Shown one piece after another: positions 18,142 to 27,408 of a stretch of 64,000 nucleotides of DNA. Origin of the DNA: Clostridiales bacterium (GTDB lineage Bacteria; Bacillota; Clostridia; Oscillospirales; Acutalibacteraceae). Positions within the stretch are counted from its first letter, which is position 1. Each line of letters starts with the position of its first letter. Below the pieces are notes generated by a model. It ran no database searches, had not been told where the DNA came from, and saw nothing but the letters and a program-made list of their open reading frames with translations. Where the stretch lies: NCBI GenBank assembly GCA_019422525.1, contig JAHZDE010000009.1, positions 1-64,000 of the forward strand. The letters are read 5' to 3'. Position numbers and translations under genes: made by a program.

Positions 18142-19512
18142 ATGGCAGGAAAAATAAAAACGCTATATGTATGCTCTGCATGCGGTTTCGAATCCGTCAA
18201 ATGGTATGGGAAATGTCCCGGATGTGGGGAATGGAATACCATGGAGGAAGAAGTCCGGGAAACATCAGCAAAAAAGTCATCATTATCTGCGCCCTCCAGA
18301 AGTTTCGCAAAGCCTGTTCCCATTACAGAGTTGGATGAAACAGAAGAGCATCGGTATCATACAGGCCTTTCCGAACTGGATCGTGTATTGGGCGGAGGAA
18401 TTGTAAAAGGTTCTTTGGTGCTTATCAGCGGCGACCCTGGTATTGGAAAGTCAACAATTCTTTTGCAGATTTGCCAGCATTTGGGCCGCGAGCTTCGAAT
18501 TCTTTATGTATCGGGAGAAGAGTCTGGCAGGCAGATTAAACTTCGGGCATCCCGCCTGGGTGTGACAACGCCTAATCTGTTTGTGATGACCGAGACAGAT
18601 ATTCAATACGTAACAGAAGAAATCCGCAGTCGGAAACCGGATTTGGTTATGATAGATTCCATTCAGACCATGAATTTTACGGATTTGAATTCTTCTCCTG
18701 GAAGCGTAACCCAGGTTCGTGAGTGTACCAATGCCATACTGCGTTGCTGCAAACCACTAGACATTCCTGCTATAGTTGTAGGCCATGTGAATAAGGACGG
18801 GGCCATTGCCGGGCCAAAAGTATTGGAGCATATTGTAGATGCCGTACTATACTTTGAAGGGGACCGGCAAATGACCTATCGAATTTTGCGGGCTGTAAAA
18901 AACCGATATGGTTCTACCAATGAAATTGGAGTATTTGATATGGGGGATACCGGACTGAAGCAGGTAGATAATCCTTCTCAGGCTATGCTGGCAGGCCGCC
19001 CAGTTAATGTCTCAGGCACCTGTGTGACCTGTGTTATGGAAGGAACTAGGCCGATTTTGGCGGAAATTCAAGGCCTTGCAACATCTACTGGCTTTGGTAA
19101 TCCCCGCAGAATGTCCACTGGATTTGATTATAACCGGATGAATCTTTTGCTGGCAGTTTTGGAAAAACGGGCAGGCTTCTATTTTTCCAATCTGGATGCT
19201 TACATCAATGTAGTCGGCGGCCTTCGCTTAGATGAGCCGGCGGCCGATTTAGCAGTGGCGGTTTCTTTGATTTCCAGTCTAAAAGATGTGAGTATCCGGG
19301 AAGATGTGGTGGTATTTGGTGAAGTTGGCTTGGCTGGAGAGCTTCGCTCTGTAAATCACGTAAATGCACGAGTATCAGAAGCGGCTCGGCTGGGATTTCA
19401 TCGGTGTGTGCTGCCCTATCATTGTCTAAAAAATGCCTCAAGTGATATTGGAGATATTGAGTTGGTTGGTGTCAAAAATCTTAGAGAGGCATTTGAGGTG
19501 GCGACTTCCTGA
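18142..19512 (+). CDS. radA: DNA repair protein RadA
   Basis: RecA-related ATPase of 456 aa that helps branch migration in recombination. The N-terminal zinc finger has Cys11, Cys14, Cys25 and Cys28 (CSACGFESVKWYGKCPGC). Walker A GDPGIGKST lies near residue 97, the RadA signature KNRYGSTNEIG near 255, and a C-terminal Lon-protease-like domain follows. Full length. GGGAGG precedes ATG 18142. The last 32 nt overlap a small convergent gene on the other strand. Confidence 0.97.
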   Translation: MAGKIKTLYVCSACGFESVKWYGKCPGCGEWNTMEEEVRETSAKKSSLSAPSRSFAKPVPITELDETEEHRYHTGLSELDRVLGGGIVKGSLVLISGDPGIGKSTILLQICQHLGRELRILYVSGEESGRQIKLRASRLGVTTPNLFVMTETDIQYVTEEIRSRKPDLVMIDSIQTMNFTDLNSSPGSVTQVRECTNAILRCCKPLDIPAIVVGHVNKDGAIAGPKVLEHIVDAVLYFEGDRQMTYRILRAVKNRYGSTNEIGVFDMGDTGLKQVDNPSQAMLAGRPVNVSGTCVTCVMEGTRPILAEIQGLATSTGFGNPRRMSTGFDYNRMNLLLAVLEKRAGFYFSNLDAYINVVGGLRLDEPAADLAVAVSLISSLKDVSIREDVVVFGEVGLAGELRSVNHVNARVSEAARLGFHRCVLPYHCLKNASSDIGDIELVGVKNLREAFEVATS

Positions 19513-19678
19513 TATCTTCATATCGGTTTCGTGGAATAGGATGGGCGGAAGTTTTTTCTACCGATATTTTGTGAACACATCCCTTAAAGTCGGAATTGGT
19601 GACCAGAGGTGGTACATCCAGAGAGCAATAGCCCTCTCGCTGATATACACAGTCTTCGCTGCATGGAATCATACTCAT
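19481..19678 (-). CDS. Small cysteine-containing protein, function unknown
   Basis: A 65-aa protein with the pattern CSEDCVYQREGYCSL, i.e. CxxxC-x-YQ-x3-GxC, and one further Cys at 34. Similar short Cys-motif proteins are common in Clostridia and are sometimes misnamed hydroxymyristoyl-ACP dehydratase. The pattern suggests metal or redox binding, but this is inference. A strong ribosome site (GGAGG, 19685-19690 on the reverse strand) lies about 8 nt before ATG 19678. It overlaps the 3' end of radA tail-to-tail by 32 nt. Confidence 0.65.
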   Translation of the reverse strand: MSMIPCSEDCVYQREGYCSLDVPPLVTNSDFKGCVHKISVEKTSAHPIPRNRYEDIRKSPPQMPL

Positions 19679-19845
19679 GGTTTTTCCTCCTTTACAAAAT
19701 TGCCGATTTGTCTCCTGTTCATTGTTTGCACGGAAAAGCAAATTATTCCTCTTATTTTCTGGAAGAAGTTTCTCGCAAAAAAAGCTTTCTACTTTGCATT
19801 TTTTCCTTTCCTCATGACCAAAATAGGCGGGAAGGGGGAATGTGC

Positions 19846-20886
19846 TTGAAACGTTATTTTTTTCTGCTGGCAGCTACGTTAGGGACAATCGGAATTTTAC
19901 TGGGGGCTGGAAAGGCATTTCAAAAAACGGCCAAGCCCGTAGACACTTGGGTAGTGCGCTCAGAAACCGTTTCGGATACGCTTATGTGTACAGGAACAGT
20001 AGAACGAGCTAATGAAAAGAAATTAACTGCACCCCAAAACGCCGTTATTGTTGATATGCTTGTGAATCAGGGAAGTGAAGTAGAAAAAGGCGAGAACGTC
20101 TGTACTTTGCGGGTTTTCGCATCGGATTCTGACTCGAAGGTTTCACAGGAAACATACCAGCAGTTATGGGAAGAATATCAGCAGACAGGAGTCGTTCCGG
20201 AAGAAGCCCAAGGTCTGCTGGCAGCAGCCTCTCAAATACAAAGTTCAAATTATAAAGACACAGAGGAAGAGGGAGAGCTGATTTCCATTACGAGTCCAAT
20301 TTCAGGAACGGTTACTTCGCTTTCTCCCATTGCGGGAGATGTGGTGTCTATTGGGGACGAATTGATGACGATTTCTGACCCGAAAAAGCTGCAGGTGCGT
20401 CTGGCGGTGAATGAAGGAAATATTTATAAAATCCAGGTGGGACAGGAAGCCAGTATTACCGGTTCCGGTTTTCCTGAAGAAACCTTTGAGGGAGAAGTTC
20501 TTTCTATTTCTGACGAAGCAACCCGCCAAGCATCTACTTCGGGAAGTGAAACAACGGTAGAAGTAATGCTGAAAGTGCTCAACCCAACAAAGGCCATTAA
20601 GCCTGGTTATACGGTTAAGGCTTCGGTGACTACAGAAGAGTTGCCAGACACGCTGTTGATTCCCTATGAAGCGGTTTCTGCAGACGAAGATGGGCAGGAA
20701 TGGATTTATCTGGTTCAAAATCATCGTGCTGTAAAAATGAAGGTGACTGCAAAGCAGGAGTTTGCCGAAGGCTTTACCATTGAGGAAAAAATAGACGAAG
20801 GCGCCCAAGTGATTCTGACACCCGAACAAGTTGCAGAAGGAGATTATGTTTCTTGTACGGCGAAGGAGGCGCTTTCCGGTGATTGA
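19846..20886 (+). CDS. Efflux transporter periplasmic adaptor-like subunit (HlyD/MacA family)
   Basis: Membrane-anchored adaptor of 346 aa. A TTG start at 19846 has AAGGGGG 7 nt upstream; ATG 19840 is only 1 nt from that site. A single N-terminal hydrophobic segment (about residues 4-22) is followed by a first biotinyl-lipoyl half (VDMLVNQGSEVEKGENVCTL), a short hairpin, the second half (ITSPISGTVTSL, GDVVSIGDELM) and beta-barrel domains. In Gram-positives such proteins work with ABC transporters of the MacB type. It overlaps the permease gene by 8 nt. Confidence 0.85.
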   Translation: MKRYFFLLAATLGTIGILLGAGKAFQKTAKPVDTWVVRSETVSDTLMCTGTVERANEKKLTAPQNAVIVDMLVNQGSEVEKGENVCTLRVFASDSDSKVSQETYQQLWEEYQQTGVVPEEAQGLLAAASQIQSSNYKDTEEEGELISITSPISGTVTSLSPIAGDVVSIGDELMTISDPKKLQVRLAVNEGNIYKIQVGQEASITGSGFPEETFEGEVLSISDEATRQASTSGSETTVEVMLKVLNPTKAIKPGYTVKASVTTEELPDTLLIPYEAVSADEDGQEWIYLVQNHRAVKMKVTAKQEFAEGFTIEEKIDEGAQVILTPEQVAEGDYVSCTAKEALSGD

Positions 20887-22060
20887 GCAAATTTTCTATG
20901 CATGGCGTAGTTTGAGCCGTAAACGGGGAAGAACTCTTCTTACAATATTAGGAATTGTAATCGGGGTAGCTTCTGTCACGATTATCGGAAACATTTCCCA
21001 GTGCGGCAGCGATGCTTTGAGTACAGAAATGGACAGCCTTGGATTGAGTGGATTAACCATCAGTGCATCGGAACATGCGGCTTTGGAGGAGGAAACGTTA
21101 GAAACGGTTCAGGCCAGCGAATTGGTAGAGCAGGCTATGCCGGTGTTAATGCAGGTCAGTTCGATTTCGGCTCGCAAAGAAAGTACGGATGCTTTATTAT
21201 GGGGCGTTGACGAAAATGCAAACCGAATTATTTCTATTCAAGTGCTTCATGGCCGGGGGCTAAATCATCAGGATGTTTCCATGCAGAACAAGGTGTGCCT
21301 GATAGATGAGGGATTTTCACAAACTGCTTTCGGCAGAAGCAACAGCGTTGGCAAACAGGTAGAAGTATTGTGTGGAGGCATACAGGAGAAATATACGGTA
21401 GTAGGAGTGGTAAAAACCGGGAGCGGGCTGCTGCAGAGCTTTATGGGAAGCTATATCCCATCCTTTGTATATATCCCGTATACCGCCATGCAATCAGCTC
21501 TTGGGAAAACGACCTTCGATCAGATTGCGGTTCGGATTCAGGAGGGGGAAGATGCCGATGAAGTAGGGAATAGTTTGGTTGCTTCTCTTGACCGCCAATC
21601 CGGTATTGAAGATGGATATGCCGCAAACAATCTGGTAAAACAGAAAGACACTCTAACGAATATGCTGAATATTTTGACGCTGATTCTGTCCGCAGTAGGG
21701 GCAGTGTCTCTTTTGGTAGCCAGTTTAAGCATTATGACCGTTATGTTGGTATCAGTCCACGAGCGTACTCGGGAAATTGGCATTAAAAAGGCCATCGGGG
21801 CGCGTAACAGTACAATTATGATAGAGTTCTTATGGGAAGCGCTATTGCTGTCTCTGACTGGCGCAGCTATCGGAATCTTTGTTGGGACAGGTATTTCTCT
21901 GATAGGTGCTGCGGCTTTTGGAATTTCCATGACGCCGCGAATGGACATCGCCCTAATAGCTTCTGGATTTTCGGTTGTCAGCGGGATTCTGTTTGGCGTA
22001 TATCCGGCCAGGAAAGCGGCACAGTTGCATCCGATTGATGCTCTACACAGTGACAGTTGA
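20879..22060 (+). CDS. MacB/FtsX-type ABC transporter permease
   Basis: Permease of 393 aa from GTG 20879, which has AAGGAGG 9 nt upstream inside the adaptor gene. One N-terminal transmembrane helix (TLLTILGIVIGVASVTIIG), a large extracellular MacB_PCD domain (about 50-255) and three C-terminal helices of the FtsX domain, containing the family block VHERTREIGIKKAIGAR. Function would be drug, peptide or lipoprotein export or sensing. The matching ATP-binding protein is not encoded in this window, which is unusual for this operon type. Confidence 0.87.
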   Translation: MIEQIFYAWRSLSRKRGRTLLTILGIVIGVASVTIIGNISQCGSDALSTEMDSLGLSGLTISASEHAALEEETLETVQASELVEQAMPVLMQVSSISARKESTDALLWGVDENANRIISIQVLHGRGLNHQDVSMQNKVCLIDEGFSQTAFGRSNSVGKQVEVLCGGIQEKYTVVGVVKTGSGLLQSFMGSYIPSFVYIPYTAMQSALGKTTFDQIAVRIQEGEDADEVGNSLVASLDRQSGIEDGYAANNLVKQKDTLTNMLNILTLILSAVGAVSLLVASLSIMTVMLVSVHERTREIGIKKAIGARNSTIMIEFLWEALLLSLTGAAIGIFVGTGISLIGAAAFGISMTPRMDIALIASGFSVVSGILFGVYPARKAAQLHPIDALHSDS

Positions 22061-22085
22061 GCCATTAAAGAGAAGAGGAGAAAAG

Positions 22086-22841
22086 GTGAAGGAGAGGTTT
22101 TTAGAAAATCCTAATCTGCCCCAAGGGGCAGTTTTACATATCTTATTATCAGAAGAATATCCTCCTATCGTAAAAGCTCTGGAAAAGCAGGGGATTACTG
22201 CTATTGCAGCACCTGCATCAGAGAGGCTTCCAGTACCGGTAAGATATCATGCAGATATGTTATGCTGTTATCTTGGCAATGGCCGAATGGTTGTAGCAGC
22301 GGGAGAAAAAATTCTACAAGAACGTCTAGCATGTTTTGATGTTCAAACTATTTTCACAGAGCAGCCGCTGCGGAATTATTATCCTTATGATGCGGGATGC
22401 AATATATTGCAGATTGGAAAAGATGTGTTTTATAATCCAAAGTCGGCTGATAGGAAGATTATAAAGGAACTTAAGGGTTGTATGCTGCACAGGGTATCGC
22501 AAGGTTATAGTCGATGCTCGGTGGCTGTGGTGAATGAGAAAAGTGCCATTACAGCAGATCCAGGAATGGCAAAAGCAATGAAACAAGCTGGTCTGGAAGT
22601 ATTGGAAATCCAGCCGGGATATATTCGGCTGCCAGGATATGATTATGGTTTTATCGGTGGGTGCTGTGGTCTGATAGCACCGGACAGAATAGCGTTTACC
22701 GGTTCTTTAAAACAACATCCTGATGGAGAAAGAATCAAAACGTTTTTATTCCAGCGCGGCATCTCATATGTTGAGCTTATGGAAGAGCCGCTATTGGATA
22801 TTGGTGGATTGATTCCTATAAAAGAAGAATGGGAAACATAG
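22086..22841 (+). CDS. DUF6873-like protein (possible GME fold), function unknown
   Basis: Protein of 251 aa from GTG 22086, 5 nt after AGGAG. No transmembrane segment. It resembles clostridial proteins annotated as DUF6873 with a guanidino-group modifying enzyme (amidinotransferase-like) fold: repeated short beta-alpha units and segments such as NYYPYDAGCNILQIG, CSVAVVNEKSAITAD and GFIGGCCGLI. I see no proven catalytic triad. It starts 25 nt after the permease stop, so it may share that transcript without a clear functional link. Confidence 0.55.
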   Translation: MKERFLENPNLPQGAVLHILLSEEYPPIVKALEKQGITAIAAPASERLPVPVRYHADMLCCYLGNGRMVVAAGEKILQERLACFDVQTIFTEQPLRNYYPYDAGCNILQIGKDVFYNPKSADRKIIKELKGCMLHRVSQGYSRCSVAVVNEKSAITADPGMAKAMKQAGLEVLEIQPGYIRLPGYDYGFIGGCCGLIAPDRIAFTGSLKQHPDGERIKTFLFQRGISYVELMEEPLLDIGGLIPIKEEWET

Positions 22842-22920
22842 AAAAACAAAATGAAAAATCAAAAAAATATATAGGGAAGGCTTGACAACCTCCCTCTAAA
22901 AAAGTAAAAAAAGTAAAATT

Positions 22921-22952
22921 GAATTATACAAAATTAAAATTTTGTATAATTC
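22921..22952. repeat. Near-perfect 32-bp palindrome before the second tyrosine recombinase
   Basis: Left arm GAATTATACAAAATT (22921-22935) and right arm AATTTTGTATAATTC (22938-22952) are exact complements around AA. It lies 27 nt before the recombinase start and contains TATAAT at 22945-22950. It could be an operator, a promoter element or a recombinase-binding site. Confidence 0.7.
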
Positions 22953-22978
22953 GGGGGACTAAAAAAGGATGAAAAACT

Positions 22979-24049
22979 ATGGCATACAGTTTGAAGAATT
23001 TCCATAAGGAGCTGCTGGACGAATCTCCAAAACTGGTTCGTGAGTATTTGCAACATCAATTGACTGTGCGTGCACGGTCGCCGTTAACCGTTGAAGAATA
23101 CGCACGGGATTTGATTACATTTTTTAGATTTCTCAAGAAGCATTATGATATGGTGCCTGCGGATAAACCGGATTCCGAGATTTCTGTGGCGGATGTTTCT
23201 GATGAGATGGTTTTGCAGGTTAGCCGCCGGGATGTGCTGGAATTTATGAATTATCTGGTGACGGACCGCCAGAATTCTGTAAATACACGGCTTCGTAAAA
23301 CCACGACTTTGCGGCGATTTTATAAGTATCTCATTGACCAGCGGCAGCTTTTGCATGAAAGTCCCATACAGGTTATGGAATCTCCCAAACACAAGAAATC
23401 ATTGCCTAAATACCTAACGTTGGAACAAAGCATTGATTTACTGAATGCAGTTGATGGGCCTGATAAGGAGCGCGATTACTGTATTTTGACGTTGTTTCTC
23501 AATTGTGGAATGCGGCTTTCAGAGTTAGTTGGTATTAACGTAACAGATGTCCGCCACCAATCCTCTTGTATTCGAATTGTTGGTAAAGGCGACAAAGAGC
23601 GGATTATCTACTTAAACGAAGCCTGCCTGGATGCCATAGACCGGTATCTGGCGGTTCGCCCGAAAGATGGACTAAAAGACAAGGAAGCCCTGTTTATCAG
23701 CCGCCAGCATAAGCGAATCAGTCCCAAAACCGTCCAATATATTGTCAAAAAATACTTAGGTGCTATCGATTTAAGTGGTCCCGGTTATTCGGTCCACAAG
23801 CTGCGCCATACAGCGGCTACCTTAATGTATCAGCATGGCGATGTGGATATTCGAGTATTGAAAGACATTTTGGGACATGAGAATCTGGGTACTACAGAAA
23901 TCTACACCCATCTTTCCAGCAAACAAATGGAAAATGCGGCAAAGGCGAATCCGCTTTCCAAAGTAAAAAGTCGTGCGCCCAAGCCTGACAGCATGAAAGA
24001 AAATGATTCTGGTTCTAATCCTAATGGAAATAACAAACCAGAAGAATAA
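22979..24049 (+). CDS. Tyrosine recombinase (XerC/XerD family)
   Basis: Recombinase of 356 aa. The N-terminal SAM-like domain has SPLTVEEYARDLITFFRFL; the catalytic domain shows Arg in NCGMRLSELVGI, the lysine hairpin VGKGDKERIIYL, His-x-x-Arg in HKLRHTAATL, His in LGHENLG and Tyr in TTEIYTHL. All catalytic residues are present. A Gly/Ser/Asn-rich tail extends it beyond the usual 300 aa. No phage genes or tRNA target adjoin it, so a chromosomal Xer role in dimer resolution is more likely than an integrase. Confidence 0.88.
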   Translation: MAYSLKNFHKELLDESPKLVREYLQHQLTVRARSPLTVEEYARDLITFFRFLKKHYDMVPADKPDSEISVADVSDEMVLQVSRRDVLEFMNYLVTDRQNSVNTRLRKTTTLRRFYKYLIDQRQLLHESPIQVMESPKHKKSLPKYLTLEQSIDLLNAVDGPDKERDYCILTLFLNCGMRLSELVGINVTDVRHQSSCIRIVGKGDKERIIYLNEACLDAIDRYLAVRPKDGLKDKEALFISRQHKRISPKTVQYIVKKYLGAIDLSGPGYSVHKLRHTAATLMYQHGDVDIRVLKDILGHENLGTTEIYTHLSSKQMENAAKANPLSKVKSRAPKPDSMKENDSGSNPNGNNKPEE

Positions 24050-24052
24050 AAT

Positions 24053-24095
24053 AAAAAACCTCTTTCACCCGTTTCATTGGTGAAAGAGGTTTTTT
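24053..24095. terminator. Bidirectional terminator between the recombinase and tyrS
   Basis: AAAAAACCTCTTTCACC (24053-24069) and GGTGAAAGAGGTTTTTT (24079-24095) are exact complements with T runs on both strands, serving two convergent genes. Confidence 0.92.
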
Positions 24096-24121
24096 CTGTT
24101 AATAACAGATTTTCTGTTTTT

Positions 24122-25348
24122 TTACTTCAATACAGCTTTATGATGGACTTTCTTGCCCTTCTTGATAACCACATATCCCTTTTCAAAGTCAGCCGGAGTC
24201 ACAGCAGCGGTGATGTCTGTCACCTTCTGGTCGTCGATACTCACACCACCCTGGGTTACCAAACGGCGGCCTTCGCCCTTGGAGGGAGTCAGCTTGGTCT
24301 TCATCAGTAGGTCGAGAACCAGCAGTTTTCCGTCAGTAAAGTCATCGGCAGTCAGCTCTGTAGTGGGCATGTTGTCAGTATTGGCACCGGTGCTGAACAG
24401 TGCACGGGCTCCCTCCTGTGCTTTTTTGGCTTCCTCTTCCCCATGCACCAGCTTGGTTACTTCGTAAGCCAGACGTTCCTTGACCTGGTTCAGTTCGCTG
24501 CCGGAGAGTTTCTCCATTTCGCGAATCTCATCCATAGGTACAAAGGTCAGAAGCTTCATGCAACGAATCACATCGTCGTCCGCCACGTTGCGCCAGTACT
24601 GGTAGAAATCAAACGGAGAAGTCTTTTCGGGGTCCAGCCACACTGCTCCCTTTTCGGTCTTACCCATCTTCTTGCCTTCGCTGGTGGTGAGCAGCGTAAA
24701 GGTCATGCCATATACCTCTTTGCCCTCACTGCGGCGCAGCAACTCCACGCCACCAATGATATTGCTCCACTGATCATCGCCGCCCAACTCCATCACACAG
24801 TCGTAACGGCGGTTCAGCTCGAGGAAGTCGTAGCTCTGCATAATCATGTAGTTCATCTCAAAGAAGGACAGGCCGCGCTCCAGACGCTGCTTGTAGCACT
24901 CTGCTGCCAGCATACGGTTTACGGAGAAATGCACACCTACTTCCCGCAGAAAATCGATGTAGTTCAGGTTCAGCAGCCAGTCGCCGTTATTGGCCATAAT
25001 GGCTTTACCATCGGAGAAATCTATCAAACGAGACATCTGCTTCTGAAAACACGTGATATTATGGTTGATTTCCTCTTTTGTCAACATACGACGCATATCG
25101 GTTTTACCGGAAGGGTCACCAATCATACCAGTGCCGCCACCAAACAGTGCAATCGGCACATGACCTGCGCGCTGCATATGGGCCATGACCATTACCTGCA
25201 AAAAGTGACCGACATGCAGGCTGTCTGCGGTCGGGTCAAATCCGATATAAAACTTGATTTTGTGGTTGTTGAGGAGGTCGCGAATCTTCTCCTCATTGGT
25301 CATCTGGGCAATCAGCCCTCTTTCCTGCAATACTTCAAAAACGCCCAT
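24122..25348 (-). CDS. tyrS: Tyrosyl-tRNA synthetase
   Basis: Class I aminoacyl-tRNA synthetase of 408 aa. The HIGH-type motif is HVGH ([10 protein letters not shown]), the KMSKS-type loop is KKMGKTEKG, and a C-terminal S4 RNA-binding domain follows from about residue 345. Tyr-binding residues lie around [11 protein letters not shown]. An upstream T-box leader with a TAC specifier candidate indicates control by uncharged tRNA-Tyr. Confidence 0.96.
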   Translation of the reverse strand: MGVFEVLQERGLIAQMTNEEKIRDLLNNHKIKFYIGFDPTADSLHVGHFLQVMVMAHMQRAGHVPIALFGGGTGMIGDPSGKTDMRRMLTKEEINHNITCFQKQMSRLIDFSDGKAIMANNGDWLLNLNYIDFLREVGVHFSVNRMLAAECYKQRLERGLSFFEMNYMIMQSYDFLELNRRYDCVMELGGDDQWSNIIGGVELLRRSEGKEVYGMTFTLLTTSEGKKMGKTEKGAVWLDPEKTSPFDFYQYWRNVADDDVIRCMKLLTFVPMDEIREMEKLSGSELNQVKERLAYEVTKLVHGEEEAKKAQEGARALFSTGANTDNMPTTELTADDFTDGKLLVLDLLMKTKLTPSKGEGRRLVTQGGVSIDDQKVTDITAAVTPADFEKGYVVIKKGKKVHHKAVLK

Positions 25349-25399
25349 TGATATTTACCACCTTTCCAAAAAATTCACCGGGGGCCTTTGTCATGGGCA

Positions 25400-25690
25400 A
25401 CAAAAAACGCCCCCTGCTACTTGCAGAGGGCGGAAAAACCGCGGTACCACCTCAGTTCACCGATGCTTCACAGCAACGGCCTTACGGAGTACAGAAACTC
25501 GATACTCCCTGTTTGATAACGGGGACAACCCGGCACAGCCTACTTGTACCAATATACTTTCAGCCTACGGCTCCAGAATGTATTTTCCTGTCTGCTGTCG
25601 CTCCTGCTTTCACCCGCCGCAGGTTCTCTTTGCCGACTGGAATTTTTTGCAAATTCCACAGCAGTACTTTTTTCCTTCATAGCCCTTATT
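25400..25690 (-). promoter_or_regulatory. T-box riboswitch (tRNA-Tyr) in the tyrS leader
   Basis: On the reverse strand the leader contains the invariant T-box TGGTACCGCG (complement of 25440-25449), followed by a terminator with arms at 25408-25417 and 25423-25432 and a T run at 25402-25407. Upstream there are stem I-like elements, and a TAC triplet at 25582-25580 in an AATACATT context is a plausible tyrosine specifier. The leader would be antiterminated by uncharged tRNA-Tyr. Confidence 0.9.
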
Positions 25691-25693
25691 GTG

Positions 25694-25722
25694 ATTATAG
25701 CGAAGTCTTTTCAAAAAGTCAA
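25694..25722 (-). promoter_or_regulatory. SigA-type promoter of tyrS
   Basis: On the reverse strand TTGACT (25722-25717), a 17-nt spacer and TATAAT (25699-25694), just upstream of the T-box leader and right after the recN stop. Confidence 0.85.
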
Positions 25723-25737
25723 GGCAAAATTTGCATA

Positions 25738-27402
25738 TTATCGGACGCGAATCATTTCTTCTGCATTTTGCAGCAGCAGCGGCGTGATTTCAGTACCGCC
25801 CATAATGCGGGCCACTTCCCTCTTTCGTCCCTCAAAATCGAGAGGCTGAACCTGGGTAAAGGTCTTGTTGTCGTGCACCTCTTTGGAAATCAGGAAGTGT
25901 GTGTCTGCCAATGCGGCAATCTGTGCCAGGTGCGTAACGCACAACACCTGTCGGTTGCGGGAAACTTCCTGCAGTTTTAGGCCGACTTTTCTGGCAGCGC
26001 TGCCACTGATACCCGTATCGATTTCGTCAAAAATCAGCGTGGCGATCCGATCTGTGCCAGAAAGCACGGTTTTGATGGCCAACATAATCCGGGACAATTC
26101 ACCGCCGGAAGCAATTTTCGCCATCGGCCGTGCGGGTTCTCCAGGGTTGGTGGAGAGCAGAAACTGGATTTTATCGCATCCCCACTGATTCAATGGGCAG
26201 CGCAGCTGTTCTACTTGAAACTCTACATTCGGCATGTCGAGAAATGTCAATTCTTCCCGTACGCGGGATACCATCTCCCCTGCCGCTTTTCGCCGGCCAG
26301 CGGAAAGTTCTTTGGCCAGCCCAATCGCTGCCTGTTTACACTCCTCATACTGTCCGGCCAGTTCCTGTGCCTTTTCATCAGAAAGCTCAATGGTGCGCAG
26401 TTCTGTCTGACAGTTTTCCAAAAAGGCTAGCATTTCTTCTTCGGTGGAGCCATATTTCAGGCTGAGGCGGTATAGTTGATCCAACCGGTCTTCCACCTGT
26501 TCCAGCCGGGCAGGGTCGTATTCCAGCGTTTCTGACGCATCCCGCACCTCGGCCAGGCAATCCTGCAAGTTATATTCCAAGTCCCGGAGTTTCTGTGCGG
26601 TGGATGTGAGAGCTGGCAGAAAATTAGCTGCTTCCTCCAAAGCATCCGCAGCGTTTCCCACTGAAGAGACAGCGCCACCGGATTCCTCATCGCCATCCAA
26701 TGAATTTTTGGCAGAAATCAAAGCCTCCGCAATTTTTTCGCTATTGCGGTACATGTTTCGCTGCTGTGCCAGTTCTTCTTGTTCGCCGGGACGAATATTT
26801 CCGGCTTCCAACTCTTCAATTTGATAACGGAGCAAATCCATACGGCGGGCTTTCTGAGTTTCGTCCATTAACAAGGCATCCCATTCTTTCTTGATAACCC
26901 GCAGTTTGCGATATACTTCATGATATTGATTTTTTAACTCATTTAATTTACCAAAGCTGTCAATGTATTCCACATGCTGCTCTGGAGAAAGAAGTTCATA
27001 GCTTTCGTGCTGACCAAGAATACTTAACAGCGTCACCCCCACTTCTCGCAACATGGAAACAGTAGCGGGACGTCCGTTAATTCGGCAAACGGTCTTTCCT
27101 TCTGCACGAATTTCCCGTTGAAGCAGCAGGTTTTCCTCTTCATCCAAAGTAAACCCCAGCTCTTCCAGTTTTTGAAGGGTATCTGGGCCAATTCCAGTAA
27201 ATAAAGCGCTTACTTGAGCTGTTTTGGCGCCAGTACGAACGATTTCCCGGGAAACTCTTCCGCCCAATACAGCGTTGATAGAATCGATAATAATTGATTT
27301 TCCTGCACCGGTTTCGCCGGTAAGAATATTAAAGCCAATTTGAAAGTCCATGGAAGCTTTCTCAATGACGGCAATATTTTCAATGTAAAGCTGTGCCAGC
27401 AT
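25738..27402 (-). CDS. recN: DNA repair protein RecN
   Basis: SMC-like ATPase of 554 aa involved in double-strand break repair. Walker A GETGAGKSI lies near residue 30, two coiled-coil stretches occupy about 150-360, and the C-terminal ABC signature (SGGELSRIMLAIK) and Walker B (TLIFDEIDTGISG) follow. It is the last gene of a nine-gene run and follows argR by 6 nt, a common Firmicute pairing. Confidence 0.96.
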   Translation of the reverse strand: MLAQLYIENIAVIEKASMDFQIGFNILTGETGAGKSIIIDSINAVLGGRVSREIVRTGAKTAQVSALFTGIGPDTLQKLEELGFTLDEEENLLLQREIRAEGKTVCRINGRPATVSMLREVGVTLLSILGQHESYELLSPEQHVEYIDSFGKLNELKNQYHEVYRKLRVIKKEWDALLMDETQKARRMDLLRYQIEELEAGNIRPGEQEELAQQRNMYRNSEKIAEALISAKNSLDGDEESGGAVSSVGNAADALEEAANFLPALTSTAQKLRDLEYNLQDCLAEVRDASETLEYDPARLEQVEDRLDQLYRLSLKYGSTEEEMLAFLENCQTELRTIELSDEKAQELAGQYEECKQAAIGLAKELSAGRRKAAGEMVSRVREELTFLDMPNVEFQVEQLRCPLNQWGCDKIQFLLSTNPGEPARPMAKIASGGELSRIMLAIKTVLSGTDRIATLIFDEIDTGISGSAARKVGLKLQEVSRNRQVLCVTHLAQIAALADTHFLISKEVHDNKTFTQVQPLDFEGRKREVARIMGGTEITPLLLQNAEEMIRVR

Positions 27403-27408
27403 CGTCTA

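Noticed and set aside
15210..24049. Two tyrosine recombinases considered as borders of an integrated element
   Set aside because: The genes between them are chromosomal (cwlD, radA and others), no att repeats or phage genes are visible, and the first recombinase follows spoIIM as in Bacillus.
24443..25351. Forward open frame opposite tyrS
   Set aside because: tyrS has all synthetase motifs and a T-box; this is a shadow frame.
25254..25980. Forward open frames across the T-box region
   Set aside because: They overlap a structured leader with promoter, T-box and terminator on the reverse strand.
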